NCBI RefSeq assembly: GCF_963576545.1
Contig: NC_083646.1
Span: forward strand, 9,878,991-9,942,990
From: Limanda limanda
Lineage: Eukaryota; Chordata; Actinopteri; Pleuronectiformes; Pleuronectidae
DNA length: 64,000 nt
Direction: 5' to 3'
Part shown: one piece after another, positions 25,645 to 36,133 of the stretch
Numbering within the stretch: position 1 is the stretch's first letter
Layout of the letters: each line of letters opens with the position of its first letter
The notes under the pieces: generated by a model
What the model was told of the DNA's origin: nothing
The model's input: only the letters and a program-made list of their open reading frames with translations
The model's database searches: none
Program-made: the position numbers and the translations under genes

Positions 25645-26280
25645 AATCAACACCAAATTATGTGAGCATTTCTAAACACTGTAAACTCAATCTGTCAGAA
25701 ACAGATGTAAACTGTGAGAGTTCAAAAGAAGAAAAAAAAAGGCATAATAATAAACTTAATTTGTATTTCAACTTTTGACAATAAAAAGGTGCTTTATATT
25801 AAAAGGCAGACTATATGTGAAGGTATGCTGAATTTCAAATTGGTGATATTTAATTAAAAAAAAAATAGCAATGTTAAAAATCTAAAATAAAAATTCCAAT
25901 TTAAACTTCCTATTGAGTTTCTATGTTGAAGCCCGTACACGTTGTAACAAAACATTTATAACATGTGTAAATGTACTTTTGAATATTATAATACACCTAA
26001 TTATATGAGTACATCTATTAAAAACTCAAACTATTTGAAAAAGAATAAAATGTAAACTGTGATGGTTAAAAATAGTGAAAAAAGGGCAAAATGATAATGA
26101 TAATATTAATGGGAAAAAAAGTTCTAAATATTATAATATTCAATGGGGGATAACAACCATTTGAATATGTAAGTTTTTAAACTATATTAAAACTGAACTC
26201 ATCCAATCATGTATATTACATACGTTCCTTTGGGGTTTTATGTTAAAGCCAGTAGACGTGGTCAATTAAATGAACAGAAA
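25645..26280. repeat. Ancient tandem duplication, two units of about 330 bases
   Basis: Two diverged copies can be aligned by eye. ACACCAAATTATGTGAG (25653 onward) pairs with ACACCTAATTATATGAG (25992 onward). The block around TGTAAACTGTGAGAGTT (25707) pairs with TGTAAACTGTGATGGTT (26051). TTCTATGTTGAAGCC (25918) pairs with TTTTATGTTAAAGCC (26235). Offsets are 317-344 bases. The copies are AT-rich and non-coding. Confidence 0.65.
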
Positions 26281-27420
26281 AAATCCTCCCCAGCACTGAG
26301 ACACAGTTGTTAAAAACCAGCTCCCAATATGCAGTGAGCTGTTCCAACAACAGGGGGCGACAGCCAATGGGAAATGACAGAACAGCGGCAGCAAAGGAGA
26401 CCAGTACTTTCAGTGGTGTATTAAAGAAGTCAAGTTGGGCCCATTTCACTGGAGTGTTTTTCACTTGTTTCCCATCAGGTCAGTGAGTGATGTCTCTGTG
26501 AAGAAAATCAATACGACATCTCTCTTCGGGCTGGTGTTGGTGGAACAGAGAGAGAGAGAGAGAGAGATTGACGGGAAGGAAGCAGAAAAAAGGAAATACG
26601 AGTGCAAGAGTTTCAAACCAACCACATCAATGCGTGCACACACTTGTCTGTGCTCGTGTTGTGACACCGTGCAGTCGCTATGAAAGTGGCTCAGTCCTGT
26701 GTGGTGCAGCTCTTCTCCGTACGGTGGAGGATGTGGTGAAGGTACTCGCAGAGAGGCCTCCTGTATTTCACCAGAGCAGAAGTCTAACAGAGGATGCAAC
26801 AGGCCTGTGTGTGTGTGTGTTTGTAGGTGTGTGAAATTCACAAAGGCTCCTTGCCGTGCAGTGTGTGCACAATGCACAGGTTGAGGTTATATATGGTGAA
26901 GAGAGTCGGCTGTGAGCAGGTTTCTGCGAAAGCAGGCGCTCGGAGGAAGCGAGGGGGGGAGGAGGGATGTGGCTCAGGTGAGAGAGCGCAGTGGTTCCTG
27001 TGGTCTCTTTCTCTTTCACTCTCTTCTGTCTGAATGGAGCATCTGGATGACTGATGTGTCACTAGCGGGGTCCATGCAGGTCAAACACACACATACACAC
27101 ACACACACATGGTGTATGGTGACCCCTCGCTAAGGTCAGAGCGGTGGTGTCACTATGGAGCAAACTCCTCCGCCCAGCAGCCTCCTTCAACTCTGCATCA
27201 AATCCATCATGTGTGTTTGAAAACTATAGAAGAAACACACAACATGTTGATGACCTACTGAATCCACATTATTAGTGCAACACACTGGTGGTTACAGGTT
27301 CGTAGCCCCATTTGTTTCTATAGTAGCTGAAGAAAGCCTCCTCCTCCCCCCTCCCAACAAAACCACATTTAAAGCTGCTAAATCCGGATTATTAATCTAA
27401 TTGGCAACAATTTTCACACA

Positions 27421-27560
27421 CTGAAGATATCAGTCCTCTAAAGGTCAGATTTCTTTTGTGAAGATCCATTTATTATTCCTCGGGAAACTCCTATTAAAGA
27501 AAGTGATACATGGAATTGAGTAGAGCTCAAACCTCGGCCAAGGCCTAATAGTCTCCTAAT
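27421..27560 (-). mobile_element. Fragment of the dispersed element also seen at 16137-16465
   Basis: It shares the blocks CAGTCCTCTAAAGGTCAGATTT, read here only in part, a GTGAAGATCCAT-type block and CCTCGGCCAAGGCCTAATAG with the element at 16137-16465, but lacks the internal half. It is partial and non-coding. Confidence 0.45.
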
Positions 27561-27686
27561 TCAATGGTTACAGCCATAAACTGTTTATAAAGATGGAAAT
27601 TGCTCCAAAGATTAACACACTTATGTTTGTTAAGATGTTTATTTGGTGTTTAATAGTTGTTTGATGCTATACAACAGGGTGGAACG

Positions 27687-28000
27687 TCATGATTGACAGC
27701 TGAGAATGACTTGTGATTGGTCCAGCGTGCAGCATAACTCCATCCCCCCCGACTGCTCCCCCTTTATCCAAATGTTCAAGATGGCAGTGAGTATTTGTAT
27801 TTGGGATGTTTTGGCTTCATTTCTGGATAGTGGGAGGAAGTTGAGATTGGTTGTCCATCTAAAAGTCTATGGTTACTCAACATTTGCTCATTTCCCAGTT
27901 TTCTATAACTTAAAACACCTTCTACAGTTGGTGACTCTGCTCAACGGCTCCTGTCTGCGGCTTGTTCACCAAACTCAGCCACTAAGTGGATTTCCCTAAA
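27687..28000 (+). mobile_element. Teleost dispersed repeat (TGATTGACAGCTGAGA family)
   Basis: The segment contains ATGATTGACAGCTGAGAATG (27689), ATAACTCCATCCCCCC, a TTCAAGATGGCAG block (27775), TTTTGGCTTCATTTCTGGAT (27809) and GTTGTCCATCT followed by a TCTATGGTTAC-like block. These are hallmarks of a repeat found in many teleost genomes. It is non-coding; its transposon class was not determined. Confidence 0.65.
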
Positions 28001-28274
28001 ATTAACTTCTGCTTTTAAGATGATTTACCTCAGACCTGGAGACAATGTTTCCCAAAAGCTCAAAGTAAAGCACAGCTGTCGTTTAATGTTGTGTTCTTTT
28101 CATTGTAATTAATCGTAGAAATACCACGACGAGTCATCTAACTGTCAGCTCGTTGTTGACAAGACAAAGGGTCAGAGGTTAATCTCCTTGTTTACTCATA
28201 ACCCGGTTATAAAACTCTGCCGTCTGATTACATGTCGTCTATAAATATGGATGTGTGAGTGAGTGAGAGACGAT

Positions 28275-28322
28275 CATAAACAAACACAGCGATGCTCATA
28301 TTGGGTTTTAACTGGTTTTAAT
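28275..28322 (-). terminator. erf: Candidate ERF poly(A) signal and GU-rich element
   Basis: Minus strand: ATTAAA (28322-28317), CA at about 28293, then a GU-rich element at 28290-28275. Order and spacing fit a vertebrate polyadenylation site, although the hexamer is the second-choice variant. Confidence 0.35.
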
Positions 28323-29376
28323 TAACCCTGATTACAGCTTAATTACAAGTTTGGAAAAAAAACAAAAACACGAAAAGAAGTGGAGAAATTCAATGTTACA
28401 TCATGGTATTAACTCTCATCTCTCCATCTGAGTGTTATGTAACCGCTCGGGGGGGAGACGAGGTGAAAGAAGAGACTGAAAGAGGGAGAAGATTTGACGT
28501 TTACACAGTAAAACAATACACATCTTTTTTCTTCTTTTAAAATGATAGAACCCCGACCCCCCCTCCCCCAAAAATTTTAAAATATACAACAGATAGAGAG
28601 ATAGAGAGAGACAGAGAGAGAGAGAGAAGTAACATTATAAAATAAAAATTACAATACATGACAAAAAAAAAAGATCAAATCACTTCCCCCTCTGCCCCTG
28701 AATAAAATCCTCCGCGCTGCTCGTTACTCTCATCCCCCCCGATGTTATTTCTCTGTCAGCATCAAAATTCAAATTACACATTTTAGTTATATTACATTTG
28801 TAAAAATTAAAGACAGGAAAAAAAAAAAAACGATTTCTGCTTCAGGGGAGTGAAGGATTGAAACAGGGAATGGAGGCTGGGAGGCTGGGGAGTGGGTCTC
28901 CACGTCATCGGACCGGATGTACACAACATAAAAAAACAACAGCTAACAGAACCATGGAATAATAATAATAATAATAATAATAATGCAAGGTGGAGAGGTA
29001 AATAACCAGATGACGACAAAAAGAACGACAATAATCAAGAGCAATATTGACATCAGAAAAAATTAAACTGGGCGACCATTATCATTTTTGATGGAGAGTT
29101 GTCACCACCAGTTTGTCTGTGGAGGTCGATCAGAATCAGACTCCAGTCGGTCGCTCCACCACGCTGCATCACCACGGAGTCACAGCACGCCACAGGAAGC
29201 AGGAAGTCAGACAACGGCGGAAACGGGCCGAGGAGAAAACAAAAAACGAAACCGAAGAGAAGGAGAGAAAGAGTGCAGAGCAGGTAGACTGATGCCTCAT
29301 CTGCTGCTGAGATATGAAACGTAGTAATAAGGCAGCTGTCAGTTCCAATACAGACGCGGGACTTAGTGAGTGTGGA

Positions 29377-29393
29377 GTGTGTGTGTGTGTGTG

Positions 29394-29441
<48 letters not shown>
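29377..29441. repeat. (TG)n microsatellite in ERF 3' UTR
   Basis: TG tract of about 65 bases with one interruption (GTTGTG, 29393). It reads as CA repeats in the ERF transcript. Confidence 0.95.
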
Positions 29442-29444
<3 letters not shown>

Positions 29445-30339
29445 TGTTGTGACACGCTCCAGTCCAGACCACAGGGGTCTGATGAGGAAATTTGATCAGC
29501 TCAGCTACACAGACCGCCTGGAGGCCATCTATCTCACAGCTCAGTGCTATAGATCCGTCTTGTCGCTGGCCAGACAGGGACAGGCCTCTCTCTGGTCAAC
29601 GCAGCTCAGATAACCAATCAGACGGCCGGATGACCTGGCCGCAGAGACGAAAAGCTCCAGGATGTTACAACGATCACAAACACGATCGTGTGTGTGTGTT
29701 TGTGTGTGTATGTGCATAGAATTGGGTGGAGGGTGTTTCAGGACAGGGGCTCACGTGTCAGACCTTTTTACGGCTATCTTACAGTAATAATTAACACACC
29801 CCCCCCGCCCCAATGCACAGCTGCTGTGAACTTACGGTAACTGGCCTTGACGAAAAGACAGGATTACTGCTTCAATAATAACCCATGAGCTATATCTATC
29901 TCTGTCTTCCTCACAAACACACACACACACACACACACAGGGAGGCCTGGAGAGGCGGCCCGGGGCCAGGGCAGCTCAGGATGCTGAACTCCACTGTACA
30001 GACAGGAGAGAGCCGGGTGATGTGCGCTGAGAGAGAACACTCCTTTAGCTGGTGCGTAGGCCAGTGTGATTTTTTTAATCTCTGGCATATATGAAACAAA
30101 TGTACAAGAAAACCCAGGACCCCCAACCCACCCTCCGTACTCTATAACTGAATGAGTGGGATGACACGGACCACTCGAAATTATCCACTTTAAAAATGTC
30201 ATTAAAACGCTATGGTTCTTTTAAAATCTCACTTTTCTTCAATTGTCTCATTTATAATATATAAAGATATAGTCTGTGTGTTTGTTATTACAGCTCAGTT
30301 TGCACTTCTGTACACGCTATCAAAACAAGGCATAGAGAG

Positions 30340-30453
<114 letters not shown>

Positions 30454-31227
30454 GCTGGTTTCATTTAACACTATGATTGTTAGAGGAGCTTTAGCTGGTG
30501 ACTGAGGGAAACCGTTTTCAGTGTACACGCCATGTTAGGTGAGGTGAAGAAGGTTAGTTCAAAGTTATTGGGACCCCCTCGCAAATCCCTCCTCCCCACT
30601 GCTGCCTTCTTCCCCCTTGTGGTCCCCCCCCCCCCAGCGTCTCGCCTCCTTTTCCATCGTCTGTCATTTTCTGTGAGTGGAGTCGTGATGTTTCCGCAGG
30701 TGGTCCGCGAGAGAAAGAGGGGCAGGACGGGAGAGAGACAGAAAGAAGGTTGTACAAAAGTCATAATCTCTGAGGGAGCAGTGTGCCAGAGATTCAGAGT
30801 GTGTGTCTGTGTGTGTCTGTGAGTTCTTATGGTCTTGCGTTGATGGGAACACCGTTGTGTGTCCATAGTCCCCAAGTCCCATTCACCGTTGGCTGTTTTT
30901 TTTTTGCTTTTTGTTTTATCTTTTCGAGTGTGTGCATGAATCAAATAAACATACATCAATAGGCTTCCCTGAGTGGAGTGGGTCAGGTTTAAGAGTCAGT
31001 CAGACAACACCAACAGCTCTGCTCTTCAGTCGTTCACCTGCACACACACTTTTCCTTTTTGTCCTTGTGATCGGACAGACTCAAAGACTCCTCCGCCACA
31101 CTCTCCCATCTTTGCTCCAATCCAGGGCGGTGGGTTTTAGATACAGGCACTTGTCAGAGTCCTGTTGTCTTGAAGGAACAGTTTGATGGGAGGAGTGTGT
31201 GTGAGTTTGTGTTGCTGGGCTGTAAGG

Positions 31228-31230
<3 letters not shown>

Positions 31231-31265
<35 letters not shown>
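31231..31265. repeat. (TG)n microsatellite in ERF 3' UTR
   Basis: Short pure TG tract about 400 bases past the ERF stop codon on the transcript. Confidence 0.93.
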
Positions 31266-31267
<2 letters not shown>

Positions 31268-31663
31268 TGAGTGAAGTCTTGACTGGCTGCTGGTCCTACT
31301 GGTCGGGGTCTGAAGGCAGGAGCCGTGCTACTGGGACAGGGCGTCTGGAGCTTCACTGGCCAGGTGGGAGGTGAACTAGAGGCCAGGTATCACGAGGCAG
31401 CAGCCGTCTGATTTCAGCCCTGGTACAGTCACCGTGCCTGGGATGGAGTGGGAGCTCCTCCCTCCTCCCACAGGATCGGTCCCAGAGGAGTCGTGATGCA
31501 GACAGGACGTTGCTGCCGGGTCTTTGAGGAGCTGGTTTTGAATGTATGTGTCGGTCAAACTCTGCTCAGGATTCTAGTTTGTCAGTATGGGAGAGGGATT
31601 ACAGAGGAACCATTTACATACTCCTGTGCTACTGGGACAGTAGTGTTAACGCTGGGATTCTCA

Positions 31664-32326
31664 TCAGCAGTCTTTGTTCTCCAGCGACAGCTGTGCAGTG
31701 GCACGATGCAGCTCTGCACTCACCCTCCTGTGTGAGGCCAGCGGCGTGGCTAAAGAGCCCTCGTAGGCCAGTGGGGGAGGACTGTCCCCTTCTCCGCTCC
31801 CTGTCCTGTCCTCTTCCATCTCCATCCGTCCATTACTTTGCCTCTCTCTTTCCCTCTCCTCCTCTGCTCGTACTTTCTTATCGTCCGACTCCTCCTGTGA
31901 GGCCTCCATACGCTGGTCTTCGCTCCAGCGCCTTTTGAAGCGCAGCTTCAGGGGGATGCACTTGGTCTGGGGAGACGGGCTGATCGGAGGGGGAGGCGTG
32001 CTGCTCTCCACTGGCTCGATGGGCTCCGTCTTGAGGGTGGGCACCACACGATGTGCGGAGTGTGCGTGCTGCGAGGTGAAGAAGGGCATCAGGCCAGGTG
32101 GAGGCGGAGCCGGGGCTTTGAAGACATCCTCGTCCAGGTCCTCATCATGGTGGTGATGATGATGGGCTGCGGCTGTGCCGTTAGCAAGGTGGTGGTGGAT
32201 GCGGTGGTCAGAGGCTCTTAAGTGGCGAGAGGAGAAGAACTCTTCATCTCTTTCATCTGGGTCCTCATCACTGATGTCGGTCACCTCCACCTCTTCCTCA
32301 GACTCTATGTCAGAGATTGGCTCCAC
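31664..32326 (-). CDS. erf: ERF, last coding exon (C-terminal repressor region)
   Basis: 220 codons plus a TGA stop (31666-31664), beginning at an acceptor CTGTCCAG then GTGGAG (32326). It encodes [20 protein letters not shown], closely matching human ERF after its IK residues, then a His-rich stretch, a LKTEPIEP segment (a second sumoylation-like motif), [13 protein letters not shown] and a tail ending [10 protein letters not shown], near-identical in shape to the human ERF end (AQLSLEHRDS). The C-terminal region of ERF carries repression activity. As I recall the human gene, this part is continuous with the preceding exon, so the split is unusual. Identity is very secure. Confidence 0.95.
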   Translation of the reverse strand: MEPISDIESEEEVEVTDISDEDPDERDEEFFSSRHLRASDHRIHHHLANGTAAAHHHHHHDEDLDEDVFKAPAPPPPGLMPFFTSQHAHSAHRVVPTLKTEPIEPVESSTPPPPISPSPQTKCIPLKLRFKRRWSEDQRMEASQEESDDKKVRAEEERERERQSNGRMEMEEDRTGSGEGDSPPPLAYEGSLATPLASHRRVSAELHRATAQLSLENKDC

Positions 32327-32555
32327 CTGGACAGACAGGAAAGAAGCGATTAAGATTACAATGAACACAAGAGGAAAACAGAAAATGGAAGAACTGATTG
32401 GTAGCGAATCAGTGAATCACCAGCAATGTTATATATAGTATATACGGCTGAAGCTGTTTTAATTATGTTTTTTAAAAACTTTTTCAGGCTCTTGTGTTGA
32501 TTCTTATCTCATATTTTTTCTTGCCTGGACTTACACAGATCAGAGTGTGTCTCAC
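32327..32555 (-). other. erf: Extra ERF intron, 229 bases, phase 0
   Basis: Donor TTAAG then GTGAGA (32556/32555) and acceptor CTGTCCAG then GTGGAG (32327/32326). It separates Lys from Val in the motif IKVE. Reading through the donor gives about 23 foreign residues and a stop, so the intron must normally be removed to give full-length ERF. Confidence 0.85.
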
Positions 32556-33703
32556 CTTAATCTTGGGAAGTCCGGCGCTGTTTAGAGACTGTGTTGAAGA
32601 GGAGGCAGAGATGAGGCCTGAGCCGCTGGCTGAGCTCATGTCACTGCCGAACGACAGTGATGAGCCCAGACCCGATGACGTCATGGACCCGGATCCTGAG
32701 GACAGCGAGCTCTGCCTGTGTTTGCTGTGGATTGGAGTTTCCTTCTGCTTCCTGCCCAGTGGCGGTGGCTGCAGCTTGAACTTGAAGGGAGACATGTGTT
32801 GAGGCTCCTCACCCAGATGGAGCGGGTGATGCATGGGATGGGAATGGGGGTGAGGGTGAGGGTGAGCAGAGTGAGGGTGTTGGTGGTGGTGGGTGGAGTG
32901 ACCCAGAGACGGATGGTGGTGCCGCTCTCCTCCCCTCTCTCCTCCGCCTGCTGTCGCTGCTCTTTCTGCTCTCTCTGCCGCTCCTCTCTCTCCACTCAGA
33001 CCGGACTTGTCGGCGGTGGGTCGGTGGGGGTGCGGGATGATGATGTTGGGGTACTGGAGGAAAGCTCTCGGGCTGAGGCCGTAGTTGTACACCGACTGGG
33101 TGTGGGCCTGCAGGTAGCGCTTCATGTCGTCTGGATTGAAGGAGAAGTGGGAGCCTAACATGGGGGACAAGGTGGGTGAAGGGGTGTAGGGCAGGTGAGA
33201 TGTGGGGGTCATGGAGAGGGCAGGGGACAGAGGAGGGGCCAGGAGGCCGGACCCTCCCGGCCCTGGCAGAGGGGACACAGGGAAGGGGGAATGGGGCTCC
33301 TGGTGCATACGGTGCCCGGTGTGGCCCCGGGAGCCTGGGTGTCCGGCCGGGTTGCCTCCTCCGTACATCCGGAAGAGGGTCTCATGAGACAGACGAGGAT
33401 GGATCATACTCCGGTAGCCTATTCCTACACCAGGTCCTCCTCCTCCTCCGCTCACTACCCTCTCCCCTCTCTCCTCACCCGCTCCTGTGTTGCCGTCCTC
33501 AATCTCAGAGTTGACCGAGGTGCCGTCGCTGCAGTCGCTGACGGAGCCTCGAGCCATGCGTCGGGCCACAGAGCTGAACATGCCACCGGGGCTACGCAGG
33601 TCCTCGTTGGGGGAGAGGACATCAGAAGGTGTTGAAGGAGGAAAGCGGAAGTGGCTTCCTGCACCGGTGGGGACAGGAGGGGCACTCTGAGGAACATTGC
33701 TTC
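32556..33703 (-). CDS. erf: ERF, large central coding exon
   Basis: 382 codons from an acceptor TTTCTAG (33703) to a donor at 32556. Key segments: [20 protein letters not shown] after the ETS domain; [17 protein letters not shown], matching human [20 protein letters not shown]; the ERK-docking FXF-type segment [20 protein letters not shown] near 33150-33090; [17 protein letters not shown]; then a Ser-rich run ending in LPKIK. In human ERF the FXF motifs bind ERK, and several Thr/Ser-Pro sites are phosphorylated, causing nuclear export. A His-rich insertion (32817-32921) and low-complexity Gly/Arg stretches make this exon longer than the human counterpart. The marks [11 protein letters not shown] and [11 protein letters not shown] distinguish it from the related ETV3. 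Confidence 0.95.
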
Positions 33704-33840
33704 CTAGAAATTTGGAGAAGGAAGGGAGGAGGGAAGAAAAGGGGGAGAATACTTAGAGATAATATATAATGTCTGCTTGTCTACGTTATAATGTGGTCGA
33801 ATTAGGAGGCAGACACACAAACACACACACACACACACAC

Positions 33841-33878
<38 letters not shown>

Positions 33879-33899
33879 CTTTAGAATGCTCAGACTTAC
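33704..33899 (-). other. erf: ERF intron with UG tract beside the 5' splice site
   Basis: 196-base intron between donor CACTG then GTAAGT (33900/33899) and acceptor TTTCTAG (33704). A TG tract on the transcript strand begins about 20 bases after the donor and fills a third of the intron. Confidence 0.9.
33812..33878. repeat. (AC)n microsatellite inside ERF intron
   Basis: AC tract of about 67 bases with TAAC and CAAAC interruptions; UG repeats in the ERF pre-mRNA. Confidence 0.95.
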
Positions 33900-34015
33900 C
33901 AGTGGAGCCCATGTCGATGAAGGGGTAGTTGACTAAAACCAGCTTGTTGAAGTTGAACTTGTAGGTGAACCTCTTGCCTTTAGTCTTATGAAGAATTCTC
34001 TTGTTGTAGTAGTAT
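33900..34015 (-). CDS. erf: ERF, exon encoding the C-terminal half of the ETS domain
   Basis: 116-base exon bounded by acceptor TTTCCAG (34016) and donor GTAAGT (33899). It completes the Arg codon begun in the previous exon, then encodes [34 protein letters not shown] and MGST. This is the DNA-recognition helix end and the last beta strands of the winged-helix ETS domain that binds GGAA-core sites. Residues match human ERF except for the last few. Phases agree exactly with both neighbouring exons. Confidence 0.97.
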
Positions 34016-34142
34016 CTGGAAATGAGAATTTAACAAACACAATTAACAAAATTATTAAGAAAGGACACAGTGCTCATACATGAGAAGAAGAATGTAAAAC
34101 CCACTCAAGATAAGTAACTGGCTGCATGTATCTTGTGTCAAC

Positions 34143-34215
34143 ATTTCAATTCAATTCAATTAAATTTGAATAGTGTCAATTCACAAGATACATATTCAAA
34201 AGGTCCAACATGAAG
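34143..34215 (+). mobile_element. Retroposon-like end (TTCAATTCAATTCAATT family)
   Basis: Begins with TTCAATTCAATTCAATTAAA and continues as a diverged version of the fish repeat that reads TTTGTATAG-like then CACAAGATACA. Only about 70 bases remain; non-coding. Confidence 0.55.
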
Positions 34216-34299
34216 TCCCATTTAAATCTGCTAGTTCCTAGTTTTTATTTTGTTTTGAACCAAATTTCCACCTCTCATATAAGGGACCTAAATATGCCC

Positions 34300-34640
34300 C
34301 ATTTTCATACTGATCCAAGAATTGATAAACTCCCAGTCCATGCATGTCCATAGTGGGCAAAAGTAAGGTATCCTAGACATCTCCCTCTCCTGGGCCACAC
34401 TTTCCTGAGGTGTTTTCAGGTCAGATGGAATCTGTAATCCCTCCAGTGAGTTCTGGTCTACCCTGCTGGCCGTGGTAAGCCTCCAAAGGAAGGTGCCCAA
34501 GAGGCCTCCTCACTAGAGGCCAAAACCACCTCAACTGTTCCTCTTTGTCACGAAGGAGCAGCGCCTCTACTCTGAGCTCCTTATGTCTGAACTCCTCACC
34601 CTATCTAGAAGGATGAGCTCAGCCACCCCTTGGAGATAAA
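34300..34640 (-). pseudogene. Decayed LINE-type retrotransposon 3' coding end
   Basis: On the minus strand the segment follows the order of a common fish LINE C-terminus: a region like GGCTGAGCTCATCC (34622), a CTCAGAGTAGAGGCGCTGCT block (34577), AACAGTTGAGGTGGTTTTGG (34536), then CTCTTGGGCACCTTCCTTTG (34503) and GGAGGGATTACAGAT (34447). Intact copies encode a short stretch around QLRWFGH and GRPR-W. This copy has stops and frameshifts and is dead. The LINE clade is not assigned. Confidence 0.6.
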
Positions 34641-35408
34641 TCATTTTGACCGTTATTTGCAACCTCATTCTTTCATTCACTATGAAATTCCCAAGGTAAA
34701 AGTTGTTTAAAAGGACACATCTTGTAAAGTTTAAGAAATCTCCTCTCATTGTCTGGATTCAGGCAAAAAAGTGAATATGTTCGCAGAAGGCTTGTGTCCC
34801 ATTCTTTCATCGAGTTTGGTGGAAATGCGTTAATTAAGTCTGTGTTAAAAATGCAAACTTCATTTTAAAGTATTGTTTTGCTCCCGCGGTCGTTGGGGAA
34901 TATGACAGATGAACTCCTACACTCAAGCGCGCGCTTTAATAAGCACAAGTCTTTCATCTGCACCTCACCCTCCTTAGTAGTAGATATTACAGAGTGTTGT
35001 GTGACATTTGCACAAAGCAGACCCACACAAGAGGGAGGGGGGGTTAGAGATAGCAACAGACAGATAGATGAGAAGCAGTGGACGGACTGAGCTGTGGAGG
35101 AGCAGAGGGATGTTGTGTTGGGATAAACAAACAATTAAGAGATCAGGGAGGTCAACGTATGCAGTGTTCCCAACAAGGCCAAATGTTCAGCTATTTTGAG
35201 CCTGTGTGGATTGTGAAAGTGTGTGAGCAGTTGTATGCACGTTAGAGATGTGTGTGTTGCGCTGTGTGGATTGTGTGTGTGCACGTACCTTCACTAATCT
35301 GTTAAATAACGGGGTCAGGAATTTGTCTTTTCAGTTCAGATTTTGTCAGGTAAGTGTCACGCACACTCACACATCCTGTCTTTCATTTTGCTAGATTGAC
35401 TCGTCTTC

Positions 35409-35635
35409 TTATGTAACACCGAAGCAAAGCCGCCAATAATTCACCCCATCTTTATCTGTTTATGTAATGACCATTCTCTCTTTTTTTTTCCAAGCTCTCT
35501 CCCTCCCTCTCTCTCTCTCTCTCGTGGCTGCTGCCCACAGTACAAGGCTCCATTTTTATTAACCTTTGTCCAGCTACAGCTCTTTATGTAACATCTCTGC
35601 TTTCTTCCCCTGATCCAACATCCAATTTATGTAAC
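35409..35635. promoter_or_regulatory. erf: Four TTATGTAAY motifs in ERF intron 2
   Basis: TTATGTAAC at 35409-35417, TTATGTAAT at 35460-35468, TTATGTAAC at 35584-35592 and TTATGTAAC at 35627-35635, all in one orientation. The motif is the core recognition sequence of PAR-bZIP/NFIL3 (D-box) factors. Whether the cluster is an enhancer or a decayed local repeat cannot be told from sequence alone. Confidence 0.4.
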
Positions 35636-36049
35636 CTCTAGATCCCTGGCTGAACAGCCGTCACACAATAAGGGAGATGGAGCGAAGCAGAGAGGAGGAG
35701 ATAACAAGAAACAAACAGAAACAAGAGTGTTTGTCCATCGGGGGGGGGAACTAGGCTTGAGTGCCATGCTCACCGAAACTGCTGTCTATCATTTCAACCT
35801 TAACCCCCCCCCGCCGGCTATTAACAGGGGATTTAAGCAGACTGCACTTTGCTCATCATGTCTGCATGCCTACCTGCTTTTAGAGCTGCAGCCTGTGCTC
35901 TTCCTCTTCCTCTTCCTCCAACATGTGTCTGCTGGCACAAGTTAAGTGAAGTGTGCTGGCAAAGATAGGGGCTTCGGGGTATGTAGGTAATGCCGAGTTA
36001 ATCAGAGCCCATTGACTATCATTACACTGACTGGTAGTTATCCAGACAG

Positions 36050-36051
<2 letters not shown>

Positions 36052-36131
<80 letters not shown>
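36052..36131. repeat. (TG)n microsatellite, about 80 bases
   Basis: Pure TG array in ERF intron 2. Overlapping open frames begin with Cys-Val repeats and are artefacts. Confidence 0.98.

Positions 36132-36133
<2 letters not shown>

Larger units (their letters stand above)
21501..28295. other. Intergenic region between CIC-L promoter and ERF 3' end
   Basis: No supported gene is present. The region carries a long TG tract, several decayed teleost dispersed repeats, an AT-rich tandem duplication and a GC-rich patch around 23355-24140 with short repeats (a GAGGGAGAG minisatellite near 23617-23655). Open frames in the GC-rich patch lack any recognisable domain and have no splice context. Confidence 0.6.
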
